Positions 32,360 through 46,400 of a stretch of DNA of 64,000 nt are shown in pieces. The position numbers and the translations under genes are program-made. Position 1 is the stretch's first letter. The number at the start of each line of letters is the position of its first letter. Source of the stretch: Saccharina japonica (Eukaryota; Sar; Phaeophyceae; Laminariales; Laminariaceae). The stretch spans positions 262,179 through 326,178 of the forward strand of contig MEHQ01002323.1 of assembly GCA_008828725.1 (NCBI GenBank), given 5' to 3'. The notes beneath the pieces are model-generated. The model was not told the DNA's origin. It saw only the letters and a program-made list of their open reading frames with translations, and searched no databases.

Positions 32360-33962
32360 CATATATTAACAGAAGAAGTAGGCTGCTGCTGATGCCTGCC
32401 TGTGTTCATGTTCTTTCTCAACCCGCAACACTGCTGTTGTATCATACCAGCTGCTGTACAGCAGTTGCTGCTGTAGACTAAGAAATTGAGGCTCGGTTCT
32501 TCACGAAAAATAAGAACTTGGGTGTAAATTGAATACTGTACACTCAAAATTGCCGACAAGATACGCAGGAAAATGTAACGCACCAGGGTACCCCAAGCAC
32601 CAGGTACCTACTCGTAAGAAATAGCATAAGTGGCATCCGTACGAGTTACGTACCCGGCGCCTGGTAAAAAAGTAAGAACGGGTCTACGTTGAGAGCCCAG
32701 AGAGGTGAGAAACTGCCCTGTTCGTGGAAAAGCGCCAGAATTCAGCGGCTGATGAGAGCTGTTAATGAGGTCCACACTCCTCCACTCCACACTGCCGCAA
32801 GTTCATGTCGAGCGATCGGTATGGTAAAGGTGGCTGAGCGGTGCACCGTCAGACCCCTCCTCCCGGTTCGACAGACGAAAGGCGTCTGCAAAAATTAAAA
32901 TTTGATACCCAGTCGAAACCACCAGATATACGAAACACACAGCAGTTTAGTAGTCCGAATCACACAAAGCGATGCTACCATATATGTACGAGTGCGTTGT
33001 TGATGTTGATAATGACGATGATGGCGATCTCCCATCAGCTCATTTGTTTGCATACTGCTGTATGCCATAATCTATTCGTAGCCCGTCCTCTACGAAAACG
33101 CGCGAAGAGTCTGTCTACAGATATCACAGATACGTAGGTATATACCAGGTATCATGTAATACACCACCCTCCTGGCGGGGTTGATTGCCATTGGTAGCAT
33201 GCTGTATTTGAGGTCGAACCGCGTAGTTGCACCGCCGTGCGGAGCGGGGCAGCCCGCTCTCTCTCACAGGCGCGCTTGTTGGAGGCTGCCGGACAAAGAT
33301 GCTACGTATGCGTCGAGGAGACCGTGGCTTGGCCCCTTGGCTGACCGCCTGCTAACATTAAAACTAGTATATTAAGGCCAAAGGAGGCCTTAGCGCGCCC
33401 AAAATAACCGACCTCCTATGGTATTAACAGTATACACCGGGTGATTAATAAGGATTTGCCTCCGGAGGTTCTCCTTCACGGGCATTTTGTTATTCCTACT
33501 CTTCCTATATAGGAGCACGAGCCTTAAGTGCACTCACTCCCTGGGAGCTTTTCCTCGGTGCGACGAACGCTCCGCACAATGGCCGAGCTTGCGGCCATTC
33601 CACGTGTTTGACGTGTACCGTGCGGTCTTGTCCTGCTGTGACTGGTCAATCGTCCGTATTTTACTGCCATATGTTTGCGTACGTCCGCACGCGCTGGATG
33701 GGCCTCCAACTTTTGCCACGCGTACCCGAATGATGCTTATAGTAGTAGCACGGGTAGCTAAGGGGGAGCGGGGGGGAGGGGATTACTGGCCATGCTTTTC
33801 GGATGCTGAAACCATATCTCTTTTTTCAGTAGGGCGTCCCTTTGTGTCTCCCTCCTTCCATGCGGCCGGCCGCTCCCCTTGACCCTTACATGACTGGGAA
33901 AAAGTGTACCACCCTAATTCCAAGTAGTATGTGCGAAAAACATGGTTGCAGTTATTGAGAGG

Positions 33963-34094
33963 TGTGTGTGTTCTTCACATTAAACCGTTCTTTCTACCCG
34001 TCGACATCCAGCACACCCAGTGTCCGCGCCGATTTTTAATCCTAGAGAGATACATCCAAACTCTGTGGTCACAAAACCACGAGACAGAGATACT
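33963..34094 (+). repeat. Dispersed repeat family B, copy 4
   Basis: Contains GTGTTCTTCACATTAAACCG, CCAGCACACCCAGTGTCC and GTGGTCACAAAACCACGAGA. It ends about 380 bases before the GH30 start codon. Confidence 0.8.
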
Positions 34095-34477
34095 ACATTG
34101 TAATTCAGCAATCAGTAATCAGAGTGTAACCAGGTATGCAAGTACGTAAGCAATCTAGACTCATCTTGGCCAATACGTTTAATTTTGTATTTTATATCAT
34201 ACGCATTTTCTGTTGTGGGTCTACTGCTGTAGAAGATCCACAAGCACACATGAAACGGTCATTTACCGACGACAAAATCAATCTCGACCAATATTTAGCA
34301 CGGTGTTCATTGCTGCGACCCTGCTAACTTGTATCACTGCATGTGCTTGAGCTACCGCAGTAGTAGTTGTATGCTACTCTCCGAGCTGTGCTACCTATAT
34401 AAATTCGACAACATTTACGTGAGCAGGTACCAGGTACAGACCAGCAGTAGCTCTGCTCATACAAAGTACCTGGTATT

Positions 34478-37400
34478 ATGGTAGATGCCCCCTTCTCCTC
34501 ACCCCCCCTCCCCCAAACACGCCTACATCCACCCGCGCCCAGGAACGTCGCCGCGGTGTCCGTAGGCGCGCTCACCGTACTAGGCGTCCTCTTGGGCCTG
34601 TCAGGCACTACTAGGATCACCAGAGACGAGCTTGCTCGATCGGAGGAGCAGCAACAGCAGCAGGACGACGTCGCCGCCGCCGACCTGAGCAGCAAGCACC
34701 ACCACCACCACCACGGCCACCATGCCGATGCCTTCGTTTCGGTCTTCGAGAGCTCCTTGTACACGGGGGCGAGGCTGGACCAGGGGTTCCCGTCTCCTGC
34801 GGGCCTGAAAGAAGAGTGCACTAGCCCTTCCAAGTCTGACGATGATTATGACGATGACTCAAGCAGTGATTCCAGCGATGATTCCAGCGATGATTCCAGC
34901 GATGATGATGATGACGATGGCGGAGGACAGGGCGCCACGAGGGCTGCGCCTTGCCCGGGAAAGGGAAGGGGTACCGTCGTGGTGGAGTCACACGAGAAGC
35001 TGCAGAAGATGATCGGGTTCGGGGGTGCGTTCACGGACGCCGCTACCATCAACTTTTACAAGCTGCCGGCCGACATCCAGGACAAGGTACGTAATATGCA
35101 TGCGTGCATGTTACACATTAGCGACGGGATGGTGGTGGTGGTCGATCGTACGGGTGAGAGGAAAATACGCTTGATCGCCGACTGCTCGTGCGGTATGCAT
35201 GTATGAGCAAGAAATGACCCAGTGAGGAACTGAGGCTTGTGTTTTTTTCTTGTCGCCAAGAACATGTGTTTATGAAAGCATTCGCAGCGCCGGGTGCTAC
35301 ACGAAATGCTACCATTAGGTCCGTAGATATAAAGCAACGTTTCGTTGTTTACATGAATACCTAAGCGGTCCTGACACACCTACCGTCAAGATTTAGATGA
35401 AGGGGGATTCGATGATCTGCGTTCGAGGGGTGAACCTTTTTAAGCCCTCTAGATTTCCCTTATATTTTACGACCAGATTGGTATATAATTTTTATTCTCA
35501 AATGACACCAACTAACTGTCGAGAGTGCCTATTATAGCGTGGGTAGCAGGCACAATTCGACGAGAGTCGACGAGGGAAGACGGTGCTGAAACCGTCTCGC
35601 GATAAAAATGCAAATGCAAGGCACGTACCGTACGAGTGGGAAGGGGGGAGAAGAGCCTACTTAGTGACTACGGATCTGAGTTATGACTAAAGAGGGAGAG
35701 AGAAAGGAGGGCGAACATAATAAATGGGATGGGAAAAAACAACGACAACAACAACAACCGCATTATACTGATAGTATACGCGATTCCCACGGGCCGTGCC
35801 GCAACAAGTTCAGAAGTCAAAAGAACGCCGAGTTCTCCCTCCGTCCGTAAGGCAGCTGTTATTTCACGTGCGAAGGCATGTGGACCACCCCGTTATCTCA
35901 AACACATGCGTTATGAGGTGCTGTATGTAGTATGTATGCATACGATGGAGGAGCGTTGTCACACGTATTTTTTCCAGACGATTCTTCGGGCTGCCTCTCA
36001 TCTCAAAAAGAGCCATGCGTTATGAAATAAATAGTTTGTATATTCTGGACAACGCTTTCACATGTTTTTTGTCTCCAGACGGTTCTGCGGGGGCCTGCCT
36101 CTCAGTACATACGTACACGACTCATGCCTGCAGCAGTATACAACCGTGATGGCACCTCTCTGTGTATAGGGCGAAGAATCAGCGCGAACACTGGGTTTCC
36201 TGGATGTCGACCGGTAGAAATAACTTTTAAAGCGAGCCCCCCCCCACGCGTATACATTGCGCTTCGCCCCTCATCTGCGCCATGGCCGTGCTGTTTCCTC
36301 CTTCCTTGCTGTAGGTCATGGACGCATATTTTGGGCCGAACGGTATCGAGTATACCGTCGGGCGCATCCCCATGGGTAGCTGCGACTTTAGCGTGGAGGA
36401 GTACAGCTTCGACGACGTGCCGGGAGACTATAACCTGACACATTTCGACAACGGCGTGGAGAAGGACAGCGCACAAAGGGTGAGAGGATGCCATGGTAGC
36501 GTGCGGTCGGTATTTTTCAGGGCTGTTCACGGATCATGACCCGCGGGTCGGGTCAGGAGGTCTTTAACATCTCGCGGGTCGGGTCGGGTCGGGTCGGATC
36601 TTGTCAGGAGTTCTTCAGAATCTCACGCGTCGGGTCGGGGTCGGATTAGGTGACCCGACCCGACCCGACCCGCGAGTTTTGACCCGACCCGTGAACAGCC
36701 CCGTGATATTTTTGGGACCAAAACTATACGACCCACGGAGCTTCTCAACTGGGCAACTGTGTACTCAATATATTTGCAAGCCCGTTAAAGTTTTTTTTTT
36801 TTTTTTTTGTTTCGGTTCTGTGGCTTCGTCGGCCTCTCTCTCTTGTGTCCGACAACGTACCGACTCCCCATTATCTTGCCATCGTTTTTTTTTTTTCCAC
36901 CGGCTGTTCTCGCTCCTCCCATTCCCCCGAGCCATGCATTCCTTAGTATATTAGGCGGGATACCTACGTTTTCTCAGGTTCCTACCAATCTGGCCGGTAA
37001 TATAGTCGCCAGCTCTGATATGAGCGTCAAGCGGGTATCAGATTTTCGGCCAAGAGCGGCGTTACCACCATGAGGAACTCTATATCTACCTCACGCACGC
37101 AGAAACCAACTTTTGAGAATAATTGTACCGCCCCATCCTCTCCCCACCCCGCGCGCAGATCCCGATGATCCTGGAGGCCCTCAAGCGACAGGAGGGCCTC
37201 AAGCTCTTCACCTCTCCGTGGAGCCCTCCCGCCTGGATGAAGGTCAGTCACAGTCACAGTCAGATCGAGCCTGCTTTCATCGTCATGATACCACGGCACC
37301 GTACGTCGTAGTGATGGGGGAGGGAAGGGGGAGGGGGTACTACTCGTAAGGGGGGAGCTATCGTGCTATCGTTCGAATCGTCCCCCCCTCCCAAAAGCCT

Positions 37401-40400
37401 CAGCGCGTTCAGCGCATTCGTGCGAAACCCATAATTCCGAATTAAAAAGTCTGAAGTAGAAGGGGAAAAAACTTTTGCACGTGCAGTGCATCCATGCGAA
37501 ACTCGAAATTCTGAAATTGGAAATTCCGAATTTTAAGTAGATTTTACCTATCCCGGTGGTGTAGCGAGTTTATTCTGGGCAACCCTTCACTCGATTCGCG
37601 TGATCGTGACTCATGACTGATGATGGCAGAGGGACGGGGGCTATTGTTGTGAGTTTAGAATTCCGGCCGTAGTGGCGTCCGGTCCTAAACGCTGATTGTA
37701 ATTGTGATGGTGATGGTGATGATGATGATGACTATGATGGTGATGATGATGATGATGATGATGGTGATGGTGATGATGATGATGATGACGATGAGGATGA
37801 TGATGATGATGACGACGATGATGATGATGATGACGATGATGGTGATGATGATGATGGTGATGATGATGATGATGAGGATTATTATGATGATGAGGATGAC
37901 GATGATGATGATGATGGTGATGATGTTCATCATCATCATGATGGTGATGGTGATGATGACGATCATCTTGAGATGAAGTTGTTGTCACATTAGCCTATTT
38001 TCTTGAAATCTAGCCCCGTGGTCTCAAACAGGCTAAAAATGAGTCCCGATGGTAGAAAACGCGTACGTACCAGCACAAAGTAATACGAAGTACGTGCACA
38101 ACAGTACCAGTACGCATGGGAACGGCACTACGGTCACAAACGCTGTGCACACATTGCTGACATTTTCGCCTTCCGATTGCTGCGCCGCCGCAAACGCAGG
38201 TGCCGCTGGACGGGGAGCAGAGCATGATCAAGAGCGCGGCGCCCCAGGGTCTTCTGCCGGACCCTAGAGTGCACGCCGCGTGGGCTCTGTTTTTTAGCAA
38301 GTTCATTACCGCCTACAAGGAACTGGTGCGTGTGTGTGAATGGCGCAGCTTTTGCCATGCGATTATTTTGTAGTTGGTTTTGCCTATGCGGGGAGTGAAT
38401 TTAGGTGAAGTAGAAGGTTGTCTGCGGGGGTTCAGGAGAGAGCATCGGGGGAGGGGGGGGGAGAAAGAGTGAGGGGAGAAGAGAAGGAGGAAAAGAGAAC
38501 AATGTATCCAGACAGGACACAAGGAGATAAAGGGAGGGAGAGAAGGGAGGGGGAGGGGGGGGTTGAGAGCGGGAGCGAGAAAGAGAGAAAGAGAAAGAGA
38601 AAGAGAAAGAGAGAGATAGATAGAGACGGAGATAAGATATCTGTGTGGATCCTGTAACGACTCGCGACGGCTACGCACGTAAATCGAGGGAACTTTGGTG
38701 CAACTGTCAGAGAACGCACTGCGGACAAACAGTGGCACTGACATGGAACCCGTTTCCGCACGCGGTGCCGAGTGTTACGGGTTAAGTCTCAACCTTCGGG
38801 AACAGTGCAGAATCCCGCCGCGAAGCGACGTACCGAAGCTTCCTGCGAGTGAAGTGTGCGCTCTCGCGTGTGCTGTGTTCATCCCCGAAACCTACGGATT
38901 TTGTGACGAGGCTAAATGACGTGGCCAGCGTCGAGTTGATGCACAGCTTTTTGATGGATGCAGTTTGGGACACAATTGTGCAAGCATGGATCATCTCTAA
39001 CCATTTGTCAGGCATGAACACGGATTCCTCACACCTGAATGAAACGATCAGGACCTTGCTCAAATACAGGATCCAGATCGTTTTGGTCCTGATCGTTTCA
39101 TTCAGGTGTCAGGAATACGTGTTCATGCCTGACAAATGGTCAGAGATGATCCATGCTTGCACAATTGCTTGGCCCCAACATGTCGGAGACATTCGGGTTG
39201 TGTTGCTCGGTTTTCCTTGACATGGGCGGCGTCGGCTTCGCCTTGAAAGCGCCTTAGAAGCCAACTCGCAACTCTCTCGTGACTTGTTCCCACTGCAGGG
39301 GGTGGACATGTGGGGCCTGACCATCCAGAACGAGTCCGAGAACTTGGGACCGTGGGAAGCTTGCGTCTACACTCCGTCTTCCCAGGTGCGAGCGGTCAGG
39401 TCTTCGCGCGGGGCGCTCCTAACAAATGAAGCCTTTTGAGACCCCCAGGTGTAGCAACGAGCGTATTTGGAACTCCGGTCTTATCTGTGAAGGCCCAGCA
39501 GCACTCGCAGAATCATGCTTGCACGCGAAGTTACTCAACTCCCTTGCGTTGTAGTTCGGACGCTTTTTTTTTTTTGTATCATCCCCTGACCAAGCAGCCC
39601 CGACTTTGTTTTTGTGGCTGATGGTGTCATCGCCATTTGCTGCCGTTACTTTCCCCCTCTACGCTAGTTGTGTTTTAGGTCTCAAAAAAGGTTTATGGAG
39701 CTCGGCGGCTCTTCTTTTCTTAGGCTGGGGAACGGATCACAGAGTTTTTTTCTTGGTGGGGTTGACGTTGCGTCATGAACGGTGGTCATGTCTGTACTTC
39801 ATGTGAGAGTCGCAAAAATCCAGCACGTTGGCCCGATCAACTGTACCTAGTCCCTTGGTAGCACCCTATCGGGTCGTCTTCGAACCCTCCTCACCTACGC
39901 CCCCCTCCATGATGGCGTGGTGGCGCTATCCGTTGCCCCATCGCACCGCCGCACCCGGAAACTGACTTTTCATAGGCGAGCTTCATCCGCGACTATCTGG
40001 GTCCTGTTATCCGCAGAGATCACCCTGACGTGAAGATCATGGCGTTTGACCATAACAGGGACCACTGTGAGTTGCACGAATACGTGCAGGGGAGAGGGGG
40101 GGGCTGCACGTCATTTTCATGCATGGCCGTAGTCGTATGACCATAGACCCTCGCATCCCTACAATGCCGGGACGGAGTATGTCGGGTTTTCACCGACCAG
40201 GCAGACATTGCTAGCACCACGCGAGGGGGGCAGGCAGACAGGGTCTGTTAAGTAGGCTGGAGGGGTGTCCGGCGTGGGGACAAAAGCTGTGGTTGTTGGT
40301 GCTTGAGTGCGTGCCTGAGGGTGAAGACTGGGCGGAAATGTTTCGGGAGCAGCGCGTGTTTTTTTTTAATTGTTGGGTGTTTGTAACCTTCTTGTTTTCC

Positions 40401-43400
40401 ACACCAAATTGTTCCAAATAAAGTCAGGTGTGCGTTCGACGACCGATGGGAGCGGTTGGTGCTTAACTTTGTGAGGTGCTGCGTGCACCCGCGTTTTTGG
40501 GTATAGCATAGTCCACTGGCTCAAGATAACAGTAACACAGAAGCTCTCTTATGCATTATTCCCATAGCTATCGAGCTGACTCGGCCCGAACATCGAGTGA
40601 CATCGAGCGGCTCATAAAATATCCCGATGTCCCATATCCCACTAAAAAAATCCCTATCAAGCATGGGGAATTCCTACTATACGATGGAGGATCTTATGCG
40701 TTGTGTTACTGAGTACAATCAACACTACTTTTGGAGTTTGGGATGATTTTTTGCGAGCCGATTATCCTCGGATGTGCAACCTAACGCCATTGGTTTGTGT
40801 GTCTCGCTTTTTTTCGGGACAATCGACTCTGGTGGTTTCATCTGCACCTTTTGCCCCTTCCCCGACCCCATTGCAGTGGTCAAGTGGACGAAGGAGATGG
40901 TGCGCGACAAGGAAACGTCGCAGTACGTCGATGGCATGGCCTTCCACTGGTACTTCGCTTCGGGGGAGAGGCTGCTCGACGGAAGCACGGGCTGGGGTAG
41001 CCTCAACACGTGAGAAACGCTCCCGCCGCCCTTGAGCGCATAGTGCCTTGGTGTGCACTTGTGCTGCACAAACGGGCACGGCGAGGAAGTTAGCACTTCG
41101 GAAAATGGGACCGTTTTTTTGTTTCTTCGACTTTTCGATCGAAAGGGTGAAGAGCTTGTGCGTGTTTCTTTTGGAAGGGGTGGAGGTAGACTGTTGATAT
41201 CCTCTGGGATAGATTCGTGGCGACACCTGTAAAGGGGTGCGTCTTTCTTCCGCGGCTTGCTGATGCGGTTCTCCTGTGAGCGTTCGAAGGCAGTCGTCCC
41301 GTTTATTCCAGCGTTCCATATCCCCGCGACCCGTACGGAGTAGCCGGTCTCTCACGGGAATGTTCGCGTTTGCTCGACAGGACCCACAACTTGCTGAGCG
41401 ACGACCAGTTCATCCTGTCAACGGAGAGCTGCAACTGCCCCAACGTGCAGCACTCCCTGGAGGGGGGCTGGAAAAGGGCCGAGCACGTCGCGCACGACAT
41501 GATCGCGGACGTCAACAGCTGGTCTACGGGCTGGTGCGTTGTTTTATCCGCCCTCTTTGCGCTCGCACGTGTTAACTGCTCAAGACGAAAATAGACGACG
41601 CTTACAGCGTCGGCCGTTCGAAGCATGCCATTCCCGCCTGCTGTTTCACCAAGTAGCCCCCAACTACAATGCAAGGGGCTACCAGGTTGTAAGGTAGCAC
41701 AAGCGCAGCAAAAATTGACCAATCATAAAACTGCGGGCACGAAATGCCTTTCTCTCTACTCGTACTGCTGCGCGCCCACGCTATTATTTCGAGAGAACGT
41801 TGTAATCAGAACCCAATGAGGGCGTGTCTTAACTTCACTTCACGGGCATTGGAACGGAACGAACGTAAAATTATTTGCCTGAAAAAGTGGTGCTGATTGG
41901 ATATTGAGAAAAAAACACCGAACAGATTCCAAGCGTTCCAAGCTGTCCGTAAATTTGTAAAGAGGAAGCGTATGTGTCAAAACAGTAATCCTTGTTCAGC
42001 AAAACCGAACGGCCCACTTGGAACGAGATTTACGGCAGTTGATTGGTGCTGGAAGTGTTGCAACTGGTTGCGACATTTGCTGAGAGGCGCACCAGGGCAT
42101 GAGGCAAAATGAGATGACATGGGAGCACGTGATGGAGCACGTGCAGACGCCACAGCTCTCGCCTGCGGTAGCAGCCACGCGATACGGCCATGGCCTGTAC
42201 AGGAGGCTCACGAGGGAAAAATTCGGGTGGCGAACGAGACTGTGGCGATAGATATCTAGCAAAAACGCTGGACCGATGTTCACAGAAGCACCAGGATACC
42301 TAGTCGAGCCGCGACGGCGATATCATAACTTCTAGATTTGCCACGAGGGTGCCACTTGCACGGCTAGCACTGCTTGGTCTGAGGCATGCCAGGCGCTCTA
42401 TTTGCGTGTGAAGCTATCCTCTGTACCAGGAGCACTCGCTGCCTACGTGACGGTACCGCTGTCCTAGAGTCCAGCTGCACAGTCCCGAGGCAAATTTCAT
42501 GGGTTACTTTTATGTTGCGGCCTGTTCCAGGATCGGGTGCCTAAAAAATCGATCGGACACAAACCGCAAAAACAGCATGGAATGGAACGAACGAACGCGA
42601 ATAATCTCGTTCCGTTCCAGCCATTCCAAGCTATCGAATGGAGTTAAGACACGCCCTGACGCGTGCTACGATCCATACAGGTAGCACTTTTTGGCTGAAA
42701 AAAATCCGAACGATCGGGTTCCTTAACCCCAAATTGTCGGGAACTTTGATTCTTGTGTTGCAATAAATGTGCTTCATTGTATTCTTAGGCCACGGGATTG
42801 TTCATCGGGTAGCACTTTAAATGTCCTCCAAAATGGTTTTTTTACTTACTATTAGTGTAGACCTCCTCACGCGAGGAGCTTCAGAAAACTCTGTAACATG
42901 GTGTCCAATTCTACCGTAGCATGCGTCCAACATGGTAGGTAAGACACTGGGGCATATGTGGTTTTCGGGCCCGTCGTGGGGGCTCTGGATACAACAATAG
43001 CCCCCCCGTACTACTGTAGCAGACGGCCCTTGTAAGCTCGTAATCCTCGGTGTTTTGACCGCTCTTAACCCATACAGAACTGAAAAAAAATGTCCCACAC
43101 TAATTCCAAGTAAGTTTGTCCCCAAATTCGTGGGACCAGTTATTAAGGGGTTAAGCCGCCTGTCCCAAAAGGGTCTTAAACCGTCTGTCCGTGTGATCTA
43201 TCAACGCACCCCCCCCCCCCCGCGCGCGCGTGACTTACGAATAGGAACGATGGTCCGTCTCGAAAGGGATGCGTGGTCAACGGCGAAATGACTGAGGCAA
43301 GCAACTAATGAGTACGCCCTCCACCCCTTCCCCCCCCCCCTCCTGCGTGACTCGATTGGCCAGGATTGACTGGAACTTGATGCTGAGCTACGACGGCGGG

Positions 43401-46400
43401 CCGAACCACCTCGGAAACCTTTGCGACAGCCCCATCGTCGCCGACAAGGTAAGAAAAACCGCGTGCCGCGAGGGAACGCGGGAGGGTGTATCTCCGAGGT
43501 GTTCGTCCCTTGCTCGACGGTGCGTTTGCCTAGCCGTAAGGGGATTAGTTACCGCGACGAAGTTGGGTTAAAAGTTATCGGCTATACCAGGTCCCACTCT
43601 GTCCCGAAATTTAAGTGCCGTTTAGGCTACTCGTATATATATATTCATATACAAACGTTCCTTGTATTGCGGAACATGCCTCTTTCCACCCGAGGTCGGC
43701 TGGCCAGGGGGGACGCCATCGTCTTGCTGACCCCCGATATGGGGAAAATCGTTTAGTGACGTGTGCTGTGCCGGGACGCAGTAGCTTTTGACAAAAAAAA
43801 TGTTCGAAGCACACGCTTTTATAAAAGCGTTCGAAGGAGGCTGAGGGAGGGTAGGTAGCTCTTATTGGCCGAGGACCATTTTCCACGGGCGCGTGTGGTG
43901 GGTGTTGGCACACGCGCGGCCCCTCCTCGCCCTTGTATGGGGTGGAGGAGTTCTAGCTTGGCGCTGGAGGGGCAACGTTGACTTAGAAATGCTGAGTGTG
44001 CTGTAGTGTAAACCTGGTGTGCCTTCGAGTTCGTCGCGCATTGCTGTTCCATAACTCCACGATACCATAGCTCTGCTCTAACTACTCCTACGAGTGGGCT
44101 CATGTCATAAGAACCCACGATGGACCCAAAAACTATGTATCCCCCTAGGTTTCCACACCATATTGGATTATGACTATTCTGTTCCCCCGTGGTCGTTGAG
44201 ATGACTAGAAACCAAGAAAACTCGCGGCATAATCTTGTGTGCGAAGGTTCGAACAGATTCCGGCTCACACAACCAGCCCCCCTCGTGTCTTCTGGATGTT
44301 TGCGCGCATTGCGTCGGCCCAACCTCTTTGGCAGAACCACACCGACGTAATCTTCCAGCCCATGTTTTACTTCCTTGGGCACATGTCCAAGTTTGCCCAG
44401 CCTGGCGCACGGCGCTTGAAGAGCCATGTCACCGGAAGCTACCAGAAAGGCGGCATGGGTCCCTCTACCGCTGTGCCAGGTTGGTGTTGCCTGTCGTGGC
44501 ATGATGCCCTACCGTACCAACATAATACGTAGTGTGAATGAACATGGTAAGGCACCCACGAGGCAGTCACATCGTACACCCATGGCTGTCTCTGGAAGTG
44601 GCCACACCGGAAAACTGGGCTAGTGGTTCGACGCTGTCATCCATATGCACGAAAGTACGCACAAGGCGCCGAAGTTCGCCTTGCAAGCGGTTCTTGGTAG
44701 GATGCAGCACACGCTTTATGCGACTCGCCGAACACCTCACGGCGTCGCTTCGTGCTTGGGTGCAAGAAATGTCTGCCTGGTCGGTGAAAACCGGACGTGC
44801 TCCGTCCCGGCATTGTAGGGATGCGAGGATTTATCGTCATACAACTACGGCCATGCATGACATGAGTACACCCCCCCCCCCCCCCCTGCCGTACGGTGAC
44901 GAGGTGAAGGGAAGTAGCGCGTGCTTTCGGTGGCTTCGTGAAGGACTCTGCTGACACACGCAGTAAATTTATGACTTGGCCCAGCTACGTAGGACAGAAT
45001 GGTAGATACTCCACACAACAGTATCGCCTCATTACTTCATATTTTTCTGAGAAGTTTCCCAGGAGGTTGCGGTTAAGGTTGTAGGGTTAGGGATGACAAA
45101 CAAGTACCTGGTATATTTTACACCATTTTGTCGAATCTAGGGCAAGGTATTTATAGCCCTCGGCACACGATGGCACACGATGGCGCTGGAAGATGTTGCA
45201 GCAGCGGCTGCGGCATTGAACGCCGCCCGTCTTTATAGCCCTCGGCAAACGATGGCACACGATGGCGCTGGAAGATGTTGCAGCAGCGGCTGCGGCATTG
45301 AACGCCACACGGCTCTGCCCCCGGCACCTCCTCAAACGCCCATCCATTCCCCGCAAACCACAACCACCCGAAAGAACGAAGACAGCCAAGAACGGAAATT
45401 TGACCGATTTGCGAGCGTCGCTCTATTATTCCACGGTGGCGTTGATCAACTGTCATCTGTCATGTTTTATAGCAGGTACGTAGTTAGTGTGTTCACGATG
45501 TCTACTTATACCAAGCATTTCTCAATTTTTGTTGTTGTTGTTGTCGTTGTTGTTGTTGTTGCTTTTTTCAGGCTACGAGGCGACCTTGTACGGCTGCGAG
45601 TCCAGCGTTCGGCAGAGCTGGGAGCTTTCCGCGACGGGAAAAATATCGCTGGCGGACCGCTACGGCGCGCAGTACGATTGGTTCTCGCCTATGTGCATTT
45701 CAAAGGAAGTGTCGGTGGGTGCCCTCGCGATCTCTCTTTCTTTGACCCTTTTAGGTATTCCCGTACGTACTCGTATAGTAAACTCGGCATGCAATTATGG
45801 TCACCTGTCGCAGCTTTTTGTCCCGCTCTCTTGTTCCCGGGCTTACTCCGACTATCCGGATGAAAGGGTGGTAAGCTCTGGCGGGTAGGTTTTGTGCGCG
45901 GGGTGAAGAGTGCATGCGAACAACGCGAACGTAACGCAGGTAATACGCGGTGGGTTGGGCGATAAAACGGCAGCTGTTGTTTTTTACAAAAGTTTTAAAC
46001 ATAAACACACACCTCAGCTGTTGTTTTCCCTTTTTTTGGACCAGTTCCCAACGCTATGAGAGGAGGGGCGCCCTTCTGCAAGAAGAGCGTTCTGGGAATG
46101 CTACTTGAGGTGCTCTTTCAGCGCGCCCTCTCAAACCTACTCCACGTCGAAGGGCGAACCGCTGGTAGACTAACTATTACTGCGGTCAATGCTATGCACC
46201 CTCCCTACGTGCCCGAAATGTCGCTGACGCAGGCATTTCGCATCCCGCTCGACGTTTTGGGTAAGGTCTGTTAATATCAAAGAGCTTTTCCCCTAGGTTT
46301 CGTTTTTTTATTTTTGTCAAGAAAAATAGGAAACATGGGAAAATTAGGAAATTTAACAAACGTGAAGAAAATAAAAAGGAACGCTATATACGTGCTCGTA

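Larger units (their letters stand above)
27470..34477. other. Intergenic region between KAPA-synthase and GH30 genes
   Basis: No exon with a recognisable motif was found in about 7 kb. Contents are a CTG/CTA microsatellite (28.0-28.2 kb), a small inverted-ended element (28491-28587), the ambiguous base n at 29052 beside homopolymers, a tRNA-headed SINE-like element (29564-29911), a 16-bp-stem hairpin (30411-30451), a GGGTCGG-rich element (32159-32359) and a family B copy (33963). The longest frames (for example 30506-30988) have no family resemblance. Confidence 0.6.

Noticed and set aside
37641..37988. His-, Ile- and Met-rich frames
   Set aside because: All are readings of the GAT microsatellite inside a GH30 intron.
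46056..46274. Possible extra GH30 exon
   Set aside because: Exons 11 and 12 already join in phase with continuous trefoil pattern; including this stretch would add unrelated sequence and has no clear splice sites.
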